Below are positions 45,471 through 57,222 of a DNA stretch of 64,000 nucleotides, piece after piece (position 1 is the stretch's first letter; each line of letters begins with the position of its first letter). Origin of the DNA: Euphorbia lathyris (lineage: Eukaryota; Streptophyta; Magnoliopsida; Malpighiales; Euphorbiaceae); assembly GCF_963576675.1 (NCBI RefSeq), contig NC_088913.1, positions 87,047,001 through 87,111,000 on the forward strand. The letters run 5' to 3'. The position numbers and the translations under genes were made by a program. Below the pieces are notes generated by a model. The model ran no database searches, was not told the DNA's origin, and saw nothing but the letters and a program-made list of their open reading frames with translations.

Positions 45471-46417
45471 ATGCCTACCAAATACAAATCACATAGGCAC
45501 AATGCTGCCTCAATCAACAAACGCCCAGACTTATCCAAGCGATATGGGGCGCCTTTCCCTATCTTCAATCACGATGAAGGTAGGCGTTATTGGAATCACC
45601 GTTACAAATTCTTCACCGGAATGTTGTATATGGATGAATTTCTTAATAGCCAATTAGGCATTTCTGATGACATGAGCCGCTATATGGAGCGCCTAGGGTG
45701 GACAAAATTCGCCTAAATGCGATTTCCAATAATAGGCGACTGGATACTCGAATTCTTCTGTACCGTGCGTTTTACTAATAAACGACGAGTACGTCTCAGT
45801 TTTCGTCGAGAAGGCGAAATCTTCACTTTCGGCTATCCCGAGTTGCATGCTTGGTTTGGTTTTCCCTCGAGGGATACAATCAAACGTCATCCTGGACGAG
45901 ACATGACATCCTCGGATATTTCGAGAATGCTCACTGGATTCTGGCGATTCAATTCGAAACTCACCTATAATCACTCTTTTCGCTCCAACTCCATGCTGTA
46001 TCTACACAAATTTCTGTGTCACAGTTTATTCAGGCGCACATTCAGTAGTGTGGTCCGTGACACAGATTTGTATGTTCTTGGCGATATATTCCAGGGCAAT
46101 ACAGTGGATTCTTCCAAAATTCTGATGGAAGGTCTTGTCGCCGTTCTCGATCCAAAGATAAGAAGATTGGGTTCGGCAATATAATCTGTGGAATAATTCT
46201 CGGTTCCAAGGGTACTATTGATGTTCCCTGGAGTGATGATGAATTCTTCCCGACAATTGACTATGAATTTCTCGAGCACGAAGGACTTGTGAAACGTGTC
46301 TTTCGAGCAGGGCCTCAATTTTTGTCTGCACCGGAACGTGAAACTTTCGTGCAATTTCAAATTGATCGTATTAAGGCCAGAAATATCCCGTTAGATAGGG
46401 ATGAATATGTAGAATAG
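45471..46417 (+). pseudogene. Extra ORF 1 of Athila-type element (plant transposon protein, env-position)
   Basis: Begins MPTKYKSHRHNAAS; an in-frame TAA at 45714 splits LGWTKFA from MRFPIIGDWILEFF. A frameshift near 46165 then leads to GIILGSKGTIDVPW and the end RDEYVE-stop at 46415-46417. It is homologous by eye to extra ORF 2: LGWTKFA/MRFPIIGDWILEFF against LGWQEFV/MRFPRINEYVVEFL, and YPELHAWFGFPSRD against YEAMGNMYGFPTSD. Such proteins sit downstream of pol in Athila elements. They are often called env-like, but no signal peptide or membrane span is evident here. Function unknown. Confidence 0.7.
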
Positions 46418-47464
46418 TTTATGTTTTTCATTTTATTTTTGTAAATATTTTGTTTTGTTTTAATTATTGGTTTGTTTTCATTACTTGTACATATGTTTAT
46501 TTAATAAAAATCTTATTTAGTTCAATTCTTAATTTTCTTAGATTTATCCATTTGATCCATTATATATACTTAGCATATTTCATATGGGTAGTTTCTAATT
46601 ATTCTTCCTCAAAATTAAGATAAAAAGGTTTCACATAAACATATACGGTTTTCTATTTTTCCACATTTAATTCTATTTGTAACTCAATTTATTTTTAATG
46701 AATTAAGTTTTCATTTAATCAATTCAATTCATGTATTAAAATGAAATACCATGCACTTATTATGCATTTAATATGGCTCTCTTAACTTATATGCATAAAT
46801 GAACATTTAAGTTTCATTAATTCTTCGTAACCAATTTATTATACTTTAATTCAATTTATTAAGGTAAAACCTTTGGTTTTCCTTGCAATTAATGTCATTT
46901 ACTTAAGTTCTAAGTGCAGGAACACTTCATATTAAGTTCAGGACCCATTTCCTCAACAACAATTACACAAACCATGTCAAAAGGCACCAAAATAGGCATT
47001 TTTACCAATTCTCTACCGAGAATTTATTAATTCTCGGTATGAGCAGCAACTTTGGCAAGATTTCAAGGCGAAAATTGCCTGAAATTCGCGTGTCGCGGCC
47101 GCGGCTTTGCCATTTGCGGTCGCGACACGCGTATAATTTGCCCTATTAAATCCGATTTTGCCACCAAATTTTGCCTATTCCTATTCCTATTCTACCTATT
47201 CACCTACCTATACAACCCTATATAAACCTACCTCTTACACAAACCTCACATCACCTCTATTTTTACCCAATCCCCTACTCTAAACTCTTCCCCAAAAATC
47301 TACTTTTACTCTTCCCAATTTATTGACTCCAATTTCTATCCTCTTTTCCATTCAATCAATTACCTATTCCACAACCCCAAACTCATCTTCAAGCTTTGCT
47401 TTCTCTCTCAATTTCTTCTTCTTCTTCTTCTTCTCACACCCTAAACACACAAAACAGCATCACC
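46418..47464. other. Spacer between the two extra ORFs
   Basis: AT-rich DNA with no gene up to about 46990, then the ACCGAGAAT module (47008-47043), the GC-rich hairpin 2 (47087-47131), and a pyrimidine-rich leader (about 47160-47460, with TCTTCTTCTTCTTCTTCTTC near 47415). The module order is the same as before extra ORF 1. Confidence 0.7.
47087..47131. repeat. GC-rich hairpin 2
   Basis: CGCGTGTCGCGGCCGC (47087-47102) pairs with GCGGTCGCGACACGCG (47116-47131) apart from one G-T position, around the loop GGCTTTGCCATTT, almost the same loop as hairpin 1. Confidence 0.93.
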
Positions 47465-48684
47465 ATGGTTCGGACTAAGCGTGTTGGTAACAAGCCCGCT
47501 GTTACGGAAGCTAATCGCCTTCAGGTTCAATGCGAAGCTTATTTTGACATCTATTCGGAGGAAGAAGCCGCTCGTTTCAAACATTTTTCTCAAGCCGACC
47601 GCCAATTTGTTGATATGCACTTCTTGGACTTCCATTCGGTAAGAGCATTAAACTTCTCTACTCGAATTGATGCCTTTATTGAAGCGTTGGGTTGGCAAGA
47701 ATTCGTTAATATGCGTTTCCCGCGTATTAATGAATATGTGGTGGAATTTTTGGTAACTTTGTCCATGAACAAGAAGAAAACTTCGATTTCTTTTAGGAAT
47801 AATGGTATCCCTTACACCATTAACTATGAAGCAATGGGAAATATGTATGGTTTCCCTACTTCTGATTTTTATGATAAGCCTAAAGATTTTGATAATGATG
47901 CAGTTTGGCAAACTCTTTCGGACCAAGATTATTTTAATTCGAAAAACACTTCAAGCAAGTTGATTAAGGACAATTGTGTGTTCTTCTTTCATAAGTATTT
48001 GAGTTTCTCCTTGTTTGGTCGTGTTGAGAGTTCAAAGGTTCAGGTTCAGGATTTGTATGTTTTGTATAGTTTGCTTAAAGGTTTGAGGATTGATAGCATT
48101 GGTATAATGTTCGATAATTTGTTTCGTGCTTCGAGGGCTAGTACCATTCAGATCCCTCTTTGTAATTTTATCACCGGTATTGTGTTGGGAGCACGGGGTG
48201 AATTGGCCGACTATGACATGTCCACCTACCGTGGGTATGTACCGCTTTTGGACATTTCGGCTCTTGAGCGAGCTTATTTATTGCTTCCCCAAGGACCTCC
48301 CGTCTTATTTCCTATGCTTCCCGTATTTCCCATCTTCGTGGCACTATGGGTGGTGGCGCTTCAAGTTCTCAATTTGTAGGTACCGAAGGCGGCGGAGATG
48401 CGGAAGGAGAGGAAGATGAACCACCGGCTCAAGCACAACCCCAAGCACCTCAAACGGAGGATGATCCGGTAGATTTGCGGAGGATTTTGAACCAAATCAA
48501 TTCCAACAATCGTCAAATGAACTTGCGAATTGATGATTTGGTTGAAAATAATATGGTGATGAATGACAACCTCAACCTTTTGAGGCGTGAACATCGATCA
48601 ACTCGGCATCGGATGCTTTCCTTTTTCCGACGCCGCAATGTGGAGACGTCACCTACACCTCCCGATTCACCACCTCAAGATTAG
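47465..48684 (+). pseudogene. Extra ORF 2 of Athila-type element (plant transposon protein, env-position)
   Basis: ATG at 47465 (MVRTKRVGNKPAV; context ACCATGG) is chosen over the in-frame ATG at 47396 because it fits the start of ORF 1. The conserved core is HFLDFHSVRALNFSTRIDAF, LGWQEFVNMRFPRINEYVVE, YGFPTSDFYDKP, FFFHKYLSFSLFGR and CNFITGIVLGARGEL. The frame stops at 48377-48379. From about 48346 the next frame continues with a Gly/Pro/Glu-rich linker and a helical segment (LRRILNQINSNNRQMNLRID ... NLLRREH) to TAG 48682-48684. One frameshift therefore separates core and tail. Likely self-associating through the coiled-coil tail; role unknown. Confidence 0.7.
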
Positions 48685-50031
48685 GTTGTTTTCTTTTCAT
48701 TTTATTTTTATCTTGTTAAAATTTGGTACAATTTTCATTTTCTTGTGTTTGGTACAATTTTTAAAATTATGTTGAATGTTTACTTTGCTCAATTTCAATC
48801 TTTGTTTCGAATTTTATGTTTTCTCCATTATTTTTGCACCAATGAGGACATGGTCCAATTTAAGTGTGGGAGGAGATATACATATATCATTTCCACAAAT
48901 ACGAATAAATGCAACAAAGATTTTATTTTGCAAAACAAATAACAAATGCAACGAATGATATTCATGCAAATGCAACACATATATATATTGCAAAACATTT
49001 TTCACAATAACTTAACATTTTCATAAGATAATATGATTATTTGTTTAGGTTATCATTATCGATAGAAACAATATATTTCTATACGGGTAATATTTTTCAA
49101 ATTTTTCACAAATCTCTGATACGATTTTAAGAAAGTTGTCTCGAGTGAATGTATTTAAGTAAAACATTCTTTATTCAATCTCTATTTGATATCATGCAAT
49201 TCATGATACAATAAATCTTATTTTAAATTTTCAATTAGGTTTATAGGCATTAAATTAAACTAACAATTTTAGCTCGGTTTGTTTTCGTCTTACATTAACA
49301 CTAATTGAAGTTTTTAAGGAAACTTTAGCCATAATACATGTTGAATTATAAGTCAATATAGGATGAATGTGCTATTTTTCTTTTTCCCAAGTTTTAATTT
49401 TATAATTCATATTAATTAATCAATTAGTTGAATTCTTAACTTTTGGCCACGATTGAGACCAACCTTATCACAATCGAGGTATGAAAGGGAAGAAAATTAA
49501 GTACCGTTTACTTTTGGCCACGATTGCGACCACCCTTATCACAATCAAGGTATGGAAGGAACGTTTAAAGCAAAAATTATAAGCGTGTATAAGTTTAAAC
49601 TAACGATTGCGTCCACCCATGGCATAGTCGGTACCTCTTAAGCAAACACTAAGCAAAGTAAAAATACGTATAGAGGTTACGGTTGAAACCACCCTTATTT
49701 CGGGCGTAACCAAGCAAATAAAATCAAGTACTTATTCATTTTTCTTATATATTAGTTTAGGTTTGGGAAAGAAAATTTTCTACTTTGAAATGCCTTGAGA
49801 TGAAAAACTCAATAACATGCGTGCTTATATCGTCCCGAATGATATATCGTATTTATACTAAGTTAGTTTGATATTTTGCGTATAAATTTGCCATGCGAAG
49901 TTAGTCTTTTCGGCTTAACTAATTTAAAAGGTAATACAGAGATATATGTTTTATTTTCGTAAAGAGATTAGTAAGAGAATAAATTCAGTGAAATTTTGCT
50001 CGGGACTAGCAAAAGATTAAGTGTGGAGATT
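48685..50031. other. 3' untranslated region and polypurine tract of the Athila-type element
   Basis: No gene. It includes about four related blocks around TTTTGGCCACGATTGAGACC and CCACCCTTATCACAATCGAG (49440-49700). It ends GGGACTAGCAAAAGATTAAG and GTGTGGAGATT (50002-50031), the familiar purine-rich priming tract just before a Ty3 3' LTR. Confidence 0.7.
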
Positions 50032-50600
50032 TGTTAAGCCCAAAATATACCTAAAATATTATCAATAATTACATCAATATTGCTACGAATTTATGCTATT
50101 CATACTTATTTAGAATACTTTTACTCTCGAATATGTTTCTTTCATGCAAGGTACATAAATATTTGGTAAAATCCAAATAGGAGTAAAACGAGCTCAAAAA
50201 TAGAAGAAAATCCCTACAAAAGGAGTCAAAGACGACATAAATTAATAACGCCAAGTCGAGGACACGAACGAAAGCTGAAAAACTGAAAAAGCTCCGTGTC
50301 GCGACCGCGGCTCCCCCTATTCACGGTCGCGACACGCGTCCTTCAGTCTTTTTTCAGCTTTCGTTCGTGTCCTCGACTTGGCGTTATTAATTTCTGTCGT
50401 CTTTGACTCCTTTTGTAGGGATTTTCTTCTATTTTTGAGCTCATTTTACTCCTATTTGGATTTTACCAAATATTTATGTACCTTGCATGAAAGAAACATA
50501 TTCGAGAGTAAAAGTATTCTAAATAGGTATGAATAGCATAAATTCGTAGCAATATTGATGTAATTATTGATAATATTTTAGGTATATTTTGGGCTTAACA
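50032..50600. repeat. 569-bp palindromic 3' terminus of the Athila-type element
   Basis: TGTTAAGCCCAAAATATACC at the start is repeated inverted at the end (GGTATATTTTGGGCTTAACA). The two arms, each about 265 bp, differ at only a handful of positions by eye (for example ACTTATTTAG against ACCTATTTAG). The centre is the GC-rich hairpin at 50295-50336. The left border adjoins the polypurine tract, so the left arm looks like the start of a 3' LTR. The right border adjoins the AGCCA target duplication. The 5' terminus at 38307 does not match it. Confidence 0.92.
50295..50336. repeat. GC-rich hairpin 3, centre of the palindrome
   Basis: CGTGTCGCGACCG (50295-50307) pairs with CGGTCGCGACACG (50324-50336). 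Same stem as hairpins 1 and 2, with a different loop (CGGCTCCCCCTATTCA). Confidence 0.93.
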
Positions 50601-50605
50601 AGCCA

Positions 50606-53600
50606 GTACACACATGTGTCATGAAATGTCATTTTTCAGTTCACTATGTAAAATTGATCATCCTAGGGTGGTGTTCCTGCTTGATGGATCCAAACAAGTT
50701 ATTACTCATGTTGGATCAGTGCTGGTTACTCCAAAATTGTTGTTGAAGAATGTCCTGTTTGTTCCAACTTTCAAATACAACTTAATGTCTGTTGGGAGGC
50801 TGCTTATGGATAATGAGGTGAGCATTCAATTTTCTATTACACATTGTGTATTACAGGACCTGGCCTCTAAGGCAGAGATTGCTCGAGGACCATTGATGGA
50901 TGGTTTGTATCAATTGCAACAAATGAAGGTTAGCATAGCCACGACATCACTTTCAGCTTGTTCTACAGTTCACAGTTCATCTGTTGCGTTATCTGGTATG
51001 ATATCTCCTAATATGCTTTGGCACATTAGATTAGGTCATGTCTCTTCGCATAAGTTGTTGCACATGCCTGATCTGAATTGTAAAGTTGATGATGTAGTAT
51101 GTGAAGTGTGTCACAAAGCTAAACAACATAGAATTAGTTTTGGTCTTAGTGCCATTAAAACTACCAGAATTTTTGAGTTAATTCACACTGATGTATTGGG
51201 TCCCTAAAGACAAGTTTCTTTATCAGGAGCACAGTATATGCTTACAGTAGTTGATGATTTTTCCATAATTACATGGACCTATTTGTTCCAGACAAAAGAT
51301 CAGGTAGCAACTTTGTTAAGCAATTTTATCAATATGGCACATACATAGTTTGAGGCAAAAATTAAAGTTCTTCGCACAGATAATGGAACAGAGTTCATTA
51401 GCACTAAAACATAAGATATTTTGCACAATTTTGGCATCATACATCAGAAAACATGCAGTTACACACCACAGCAAAATGGTGTTGTTAAACGAATACATAG
51501 ATTTTTAGCTGAAACTGCAAGAGCATTGTTATTCCAAGCTAATCTTTCCAATAATTTTTGGGGAGAGGTCATGCTACATGCCACTTTTCTAATCAATTTG
51601 TTGCCTACTAAGGTACTTAATTGGCAGAGTCCACATGAAGTATTCTATGGTAAGTCACATGTGTTATCAGTGTTGAAGTGCTTTGGTTGCCTTTGTTTTG
51701 TGACTGATATTTCTCCACAGAAAGATAAGTTTTCTCCAAGTGCATTCAAGGGTATTTACTTAGGCAACTCTGCAGGACAAAATGGTAGTAAAGTGTACAA
51801 CTTCCTTACTCACAAGGTTTGTGTTTCCAGGGACGTGCAGTTTTATGAACATATCTTTCCTGGTTATCCTTATCCTAAATCAGCTCCTAGCCTGACTGCA
51901 AACATCTTGATCCTACCCAATCTTAGTTCTCATATAGAAAATTTTGACCTTTATCCTATCTCTCAATCTCATATTCCTGCTTCTTCTTCTAACACACCTA
52001 CATCCCTTAATTCTCCTAATTCTCCTAATTCTCAACCAACTACACCCATTTGTTCATCTAAACCATCAAGCCCCTCCATAAATCTTTTAAACAATACAAC
52101 AGACTCCAATGCATCCCGGCCACCTATTGCTGAAAGAAACTCTACCAGAACTAGTAGACAACCTGAATGGCTTAATGATTTTGTGGTGAATGTGGTTGAT
52201 GAGTATTCAAAGTTGAGCAGTATTTCTCAAACATCATTTTTGACCAATATTGTTAAAATTAAGGAACCAAGTAGCTTTGCTGAAGCAAACAAACAAGTTG
52301 AGTGGCCGGATGCTCTGAAAAAAGAAATAGAAGCTTTAGAAAGCAATGGCACATGGGAACTCACTATATTACCAGATGGGAAACAAGCTATTACAAGAAA
52401 GTGGGTATTTCGTATCAAATACAATCCAGATGGGACAGTTGAGAGATTCAAGGTAAGGTTGGTTGCAAGGGGGTATGACCAGAAGTATGGAGTGGACTAT
52501 ACTGAAAGCTTTTCTCCAGTTACTAAAACAGTTACAGTGAGACTGTTTCTTGCTATAACTGCTGCTAAACAATGGCAAATACATCAAGTTGATGTAAATA
52601 CTGCGTATCTTCACGGTTTTGTAGATGAAGACATATACATGGTTCAACCGACTGGTTATGATAAAGCTAATCCAGGACAAGTTTGTAAACTTAGAAAATC
52701 CCTATATGGACTGAAGCAAGCTGGGAGGCAGTGGTATAAAGAGTTTACACATTCTTTACTGCAGCTAGGTTTTCAGAAATCTATCAATGATTATTGTTTG
52801 TTTACTAGGGAATTGGATGGTCATTTTATGGTGATAGTCATTTATGTTGATGATATGCTGCTTACAGGGTCTTCTCTTCAGCAAATAGCAGATGTAAAGA
52901 GTGCATTGCATGAAGCTTACACCATCAAAGACCTAGGTCTTGCTAAATATTTTCTGGGAGTAGAGTTACACAGGTCTGCAGAGGGGATTATGTTATCTCA
53001 ATGCAAGTACATACATGACCTGCTTATTGAGGCTGGACAATTAGAAGCTAATTCAGTTTCCAGTCCCTTTCTAAGTGGAGTTCAGCTTGATAAAGAGGAT
53101 CCAGAAGTAGTTCTCTTCAATCAACCTGAAAAGTACAGATAAGTGATAGGCAAATTGCTTTATCTTGGCTTCACTAGACCAGATATAACATTCATCACCC
53201 AGTAGCTTAGTGAGTTTATGCAGAAGCCAACTGAGATTCATTGGAATTCTGCTTTACATGTACTGAAGTATTTGAAGGGTACTCGTACATATGGCTTATT
53301 TTACTCTTGTCACAATGATTATAAGTTGGTTGCCTATTGTGATTCTGATTGGGGCCGTTGTAAGATCTCAAGGAAATTAGTTACAGGTTACTGCATTCTT
53401 TTTGGTTCCAGTCTAATCTCTTGGAAAGCAAAGAAATAGTCCACTGTAAGTAAATCATCAGCAGAGGTGGAATACCGAGCTATGGCAACTACTGTTTGTG
53501 AACTTAAGTGGTTGAGTTACGTGTTGCCTGAGTTTCTTGTCTCTGTTACTTTACCTATTTCATTATACTGTGATAATGAAGCTGCAATACATATTACTGC

Positions 53601-53808
53601 TAATCCAGTTTTCCATGAGCAGGTCAAACATATTGATATTGACTGCCATATAGTCACAGAATGTGTGGTCAAGGGGTTCATTGTGACACCATATATTGCC
53701 ACACAAAATCAATTGGCTGATTTGTTGACAAAGAATCTTACTAGTTCTCAAATGAAGACTTCATTGTTCAAGTTGGGATTGCTGCAATTGCTACCATCTC
53801 CAACTTGA
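50606..53808 (+). pseudogene. Ty1/copia pol remnant, copy B, second part (protease to RNase H)
   Basis: It continues the protease at STHMCHEM, then the pre-integrase region (LWHIRLGHVSSHKL), integrase (LRTDNGTEF, QQNGVVKRIHR), RT with the catalytic VIYVDDMLLTGSS (about 52840), and the copia RNase H (YCDSDWGRC, STVSKSSAEVEYRAM, LYCDNEAAIHI, NQLADLLTKNL). It ends TGA at 53806-53808. In-frame stops are TAA 51205, TAG near 51346, TAA near 51415, TAA 53140, TAG near 53203 and TAG near 53437. Two (51205, 51415) are shared with copy A. Copy B has CAG where copy A has TAG near 27706. It is the more complete copy because unit 1 ends inside RT. Confidence 0.93.
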
Positions 53809-53816
53809 GGGGAGGC

Positions 53817-53994
53817 TATTAGAGATAATAGTTTGTTATTTTCTATTTCGTATTTTACTATATCACTGCCAGCTCAGCAGTGTTTCTCTTTCTTCTTTTG
53901 TGTTGTTAGGGCTAGTGGCTATATATAGCCATCCCTGTTTCCTTTTCCAATTAATGAGAAATATCAGCTTTTGCAACCTCTCTTTCTCTAAACA
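53817..53994 (+). repeat. Probable 3' LTR of the copia element
   Basis: The purine tract GAGGGGAGGC (53807-53816) follows the pol stop and is followed by TATTAGAGATAATAGTTTG, the usual opening of a copia LTR with TG changed to TA. It contains GCTATATATAGCC (TATA box) and ends CTCTAAACA. No 5' partner is present in the window, because the 5' end of this element is replaced by the LTR-like leader. Confidence 0.55.
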
Positions 53995-55847
53995 ATTGCT
54001 CCAGTGATTTTAATCATAATAATATTTTCTTTCAATTAATTGTAGAATTCCAATAGTTGACTTGGAAGTTTAATTAATTCAGAAAAAAAAAATTCCAAAA
54101 GTTTGCCTATAAGAAAGATTTTTGACTCATTTGAAATAAAATAAAAAACCGTTAATCTGAAAATTTTCCTCTATGGCAATTTTTTTCATTCTCCCAATTT
54201 TTTTGTTTCCATTTGTTCGCTTTATTTCATGGTTTTCTCGTGATAATTTGGCACACGATTAGAATTTGACTCACACTTCTGTTATATCTTAGGAGAAGAT
54301 TATCCATTCCAGCAAAATCTTTTTTAAGGAGATTGGTGTCATTAAGCATCATAATCTTCTTTTTTTGTCCATCCAGTTCAGTCGAAGGTTTATTATATCC
54401 AGAGTGGCAGATCAGCAAATATTATTGATGTGTCAAAAAAAAATAAAAATCATTTTCTCTTTGGGACTCCCTTAACAATATATATAATTTGAATGATGTT
54501 ATTGAATTAAAATCTCATTAATATTAATTATGAATTATGTAAAACATTAGCCTGAATAAGATTATTTCTTTTTTTAAGAAAAAAATAAGATTAATTCTTT
54601 ATTAAGTGAATTAATATTAAAAAAAACTATTTCAATAATCTTTTTATAAGAGTGATTTTTGGCTCATCGAAACAGATAGAAAGTTCATCTAAAAAATTAC
54701 CTTGATGGCAAATTTGGTCAGTTTTTAGAATTTCTACTTCGATGCATTCGTCATATTTTATGGTTTTCTAGTGATAATTCGATACACGTGGTTAGAGTTT
54801 AACTCACACTTCTTTTACATATTGGGAGATAATTGTTGATTGCAAGAAAATTTGTCTTAAGAATACTGATCACATCGGACCTTAAATTCTTCTTCTATGG
54901 TTTATCGAGTTCATCCAAATGTTTATTATATCCAATTTGTTGAAATTTTATTATTTCCGTTTTTCAATTCTCTTCAATTAACTGTGAAATTCAATGTATT
55001 TGTTTAAGAAATTAAATTATAAAAATTATCATGAAAATTTAGCTCACGTAATAAAAATATTAAATTTGATAATGTTGATATTTATATATTTTATAAAAAT
55101 ATGACTATGAAACAATTGAATGAAATACACATTTATGTTAAATATATTTTATTAACTAAAACGAAGACTAGAAGCATTATATATATTGTAGAAACACAAA
55201 ACCCTAATTAAACTACAAAATAGCTAATTATTTATTATTTTTGAAAAATTAATTGTCAGGGATTACTATAAGATTTATATGGTTGATCCTTAACTATTAG
55301 CTTGAGCTTTTGGTTAAATCGGTTATGTTATACACGCTGGAAGCCCAGGGGCATTTACGGATGGAGTTGTGTCAGATATTAATATAAGATATATGACTGA
55401 GTCGTTGATTAAACTGGTTTCATGAGGGCTCGAGTCCTAGCGACCTCATTAATAGAGTACACTTGCTTGTTCGTGAATTGAGATGCTACAATATGCCATG
55501 GATTGAGCCTTTGAGATAATTTTCAAGAAAGCATCTTCATTCATGCATTCTACATGCATTTATTAATTAGTCATTTGTTGGCATATAATAGTTCTTGAAT
55601 CCAATTTGTTGGCATATAATAGTTCTTGAATCCATTTTATGTTTTCTATCAGAGCTCCTTTTAATCCAAATTTGTATTTATTTTATTATTTACAATTTTT
55701 AGTTTAATAATATCATTAATGAGAGGAAATATTATTATAAACACTTGAAACAATTTAATAAGAATTTTTTTTAATAATTTTAAACATTTGAATGCAATGA
55801 TTTTTTTATCATTTATAAACATATTAACGAGAAGATTTTAAATCATT
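53995..55847. other. Intergenic, with a diverged tandem repeat
   Basis: No gene. A block at about 54205-54420 is repeated, strongly diverged, at about 54735-54945. Shared words include TTTTATGGTTTTCT.GTGATAATT, GACTCACACTTCT, TTCAG/TTCATCC near the end and GTTTATTATATCCA. 55320-55500 has a short region of higher GC without a frame. Confidence 0.4.
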
Positions 55848-55852
55848 ATAAA

Positions 55853-57192
55853 TGTAACACCCAATTTCACAAATCATAAATATATAAGCAATAATAAATT
55901 TCCATACGACTTATCATCAAATTAATGTGTACAAACCAATAACATCATTTATGAGATAAAAGCAAACACTTAAGGACTGATGACTCCACATACTGGTTGG
56001 TTCAAATGAGCATCGCTAAGCATTTAATGGGCATCAACCTGAAAAGAAAACTGGTGGAGAGTGAGGTGAGCTTGAGGGGCTCAGTAAGATAGCTAACTAT
56101 ATACATAGTACAACCACACGCGCATACAATTTAGTTTATATGCATTTAATATTTATTAGTTATCAAACAAAACATCCAATACTTAATATATTATTATTAA
56201 TTTATTCAAAGGGCCCTGCTTACTCTAGTCTAGTAATACCCAATGGTTGCTTGGCCAATAAAATCATATCCTGGGATACCCTGTCGTAACAAATACCCGG
56301 TGTTTATATTTCACGTGATCACAACATTCCTTTTTCTCATTTCAATCGCAACCATTGAATATATTATCCTAATTTAAGCTTTTATTCTCATATCTCTGAT
56401 ATTTTCTAGACTTCAATTTACATTCACCATATATATATTTCTCATTCTCATGCCATCATCATCAGTGTCATTCTCAAATATTTTCCTACCAACATGATCA
56501 TCATTAACGTATCATATAGACATGTCAAACACATAGATCAAACCAATTACACAATTTATATCAATTAGTCAGTATAACAACAAATATACAATCAAAGGTA
56601 CCATATATTTAATTAACTATTCATATTCATTAGAAGTATAACAGTCAATTACAATAGACATACAAACAAACAAACAACGAAAAACTACATATATAATTAA
56701 CCACTTACCTCAATTCCGAAAGATAACGCTAAATTAGCAAGCTCCAATTAGCTAGCTTTAAATTGATATATGAATACTACAAAGAGAATAATAAACTCTT
56801 TGTTTTTTTTTTCCCAGAATGTTGATAATGGGTTTTTGCGGCTCCCCCTTCACCATATGTAAGATATATGTATATATATAAAGAAGTTAACCCTACTAAC
56901 AATTGATACTTGAATTAATTATTTATTATTATTATTATTAATAAAGATAAATGTTTATAATTGTTAAGCATATCACAACAATATTATAACAAACTCATTT
57001 ATTTTGTTGCTGGTCACAAAATTAACTAATTTATTACTCTTTCAAAAATATTATTTAATATAGATTTTTTTAAATTAAATATACAATATTAATATTTGCT
57101 TTTATTAAAATTAATAGGCATTAATAATTAATTATTTTAGAAATCCTAATTCTCACGTATGAATATAATATTTTCTTTTTCCGGGCGTTACA
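55853..57192 (-). repeat. 1.34-kb LTR, distal copy
   Basis: Plus-strand TGTAACACCCAATTTCAC to CCGGGCGTTACA. It matches 60404-61739 nearly base for base, for example GGACTGATGACTCCACATAC, TATCAATTAGTCAGTATAAC and GGCTCCCCCTTCACCATATG. Confidence 0.93.
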
Positions 57193-57222
57193 GTTCTTTC
57201 CCCCTAAAAAAAATTTCGTCCT
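57193..57222 (-). other. Polypurine tract before the distal LTR
   Basis: On the minus strand TTTTTTTTAGGGGGAAAGAAC directly precedes TGTAACGCCCGG. A homologous tract, TTTTTTTTAGGAGAGTAGAAC, precedes TGTAACATCC at 60152. Confidence 0.8.

Larger units (their letters stand above)
38307..50600 (+). mobile_element. Athila-type Ty3 LTR retrotransposon, 12.3 kb
   Basis: The element begins TGTTGAGCGATTTCC and ends GGGCTTAACA, with the perfect 5-bp duplication AGCCA at 38302-38306 and 50601-50605. The site is the protease region of a copia element, whose intact form at 26570-26610 is the empty site. The order is leader, gag, protease, RT, RNase H, integrase, then two further ORFs, then a purine tract and 3' terminus. 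The lineage call rests on CDLGASINLMPLSIF, ATRKDHFPLPFIDQM, YCFLDGYSGFFQI and the extra downstream ORFs. The two ends are not recognisably the same LTR, which is unusual (see findings). I found no PBS. Confidence 0.88.
28835..52846 (+). repeat. Tandem segmental duplication, unit 2
   Basis: This unit repeats unit 1 from the hAT sequence GGTTTTGGTCC to the copia RT. The junction joins copia GTGATAATCATTTT to hAT GGTTTTGGTCC with only a few ambiguous bases, which suits end-joining or template switching rather than recombination between long repeats. Unit 2 keeps the longer hairpin centre and the 35330-37415 region, and later received the Athila-type element. Downstream of 52846 the copia continues as single-copy sequence, as the hAT does upstream of 15480. 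Confidence 0.88.
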
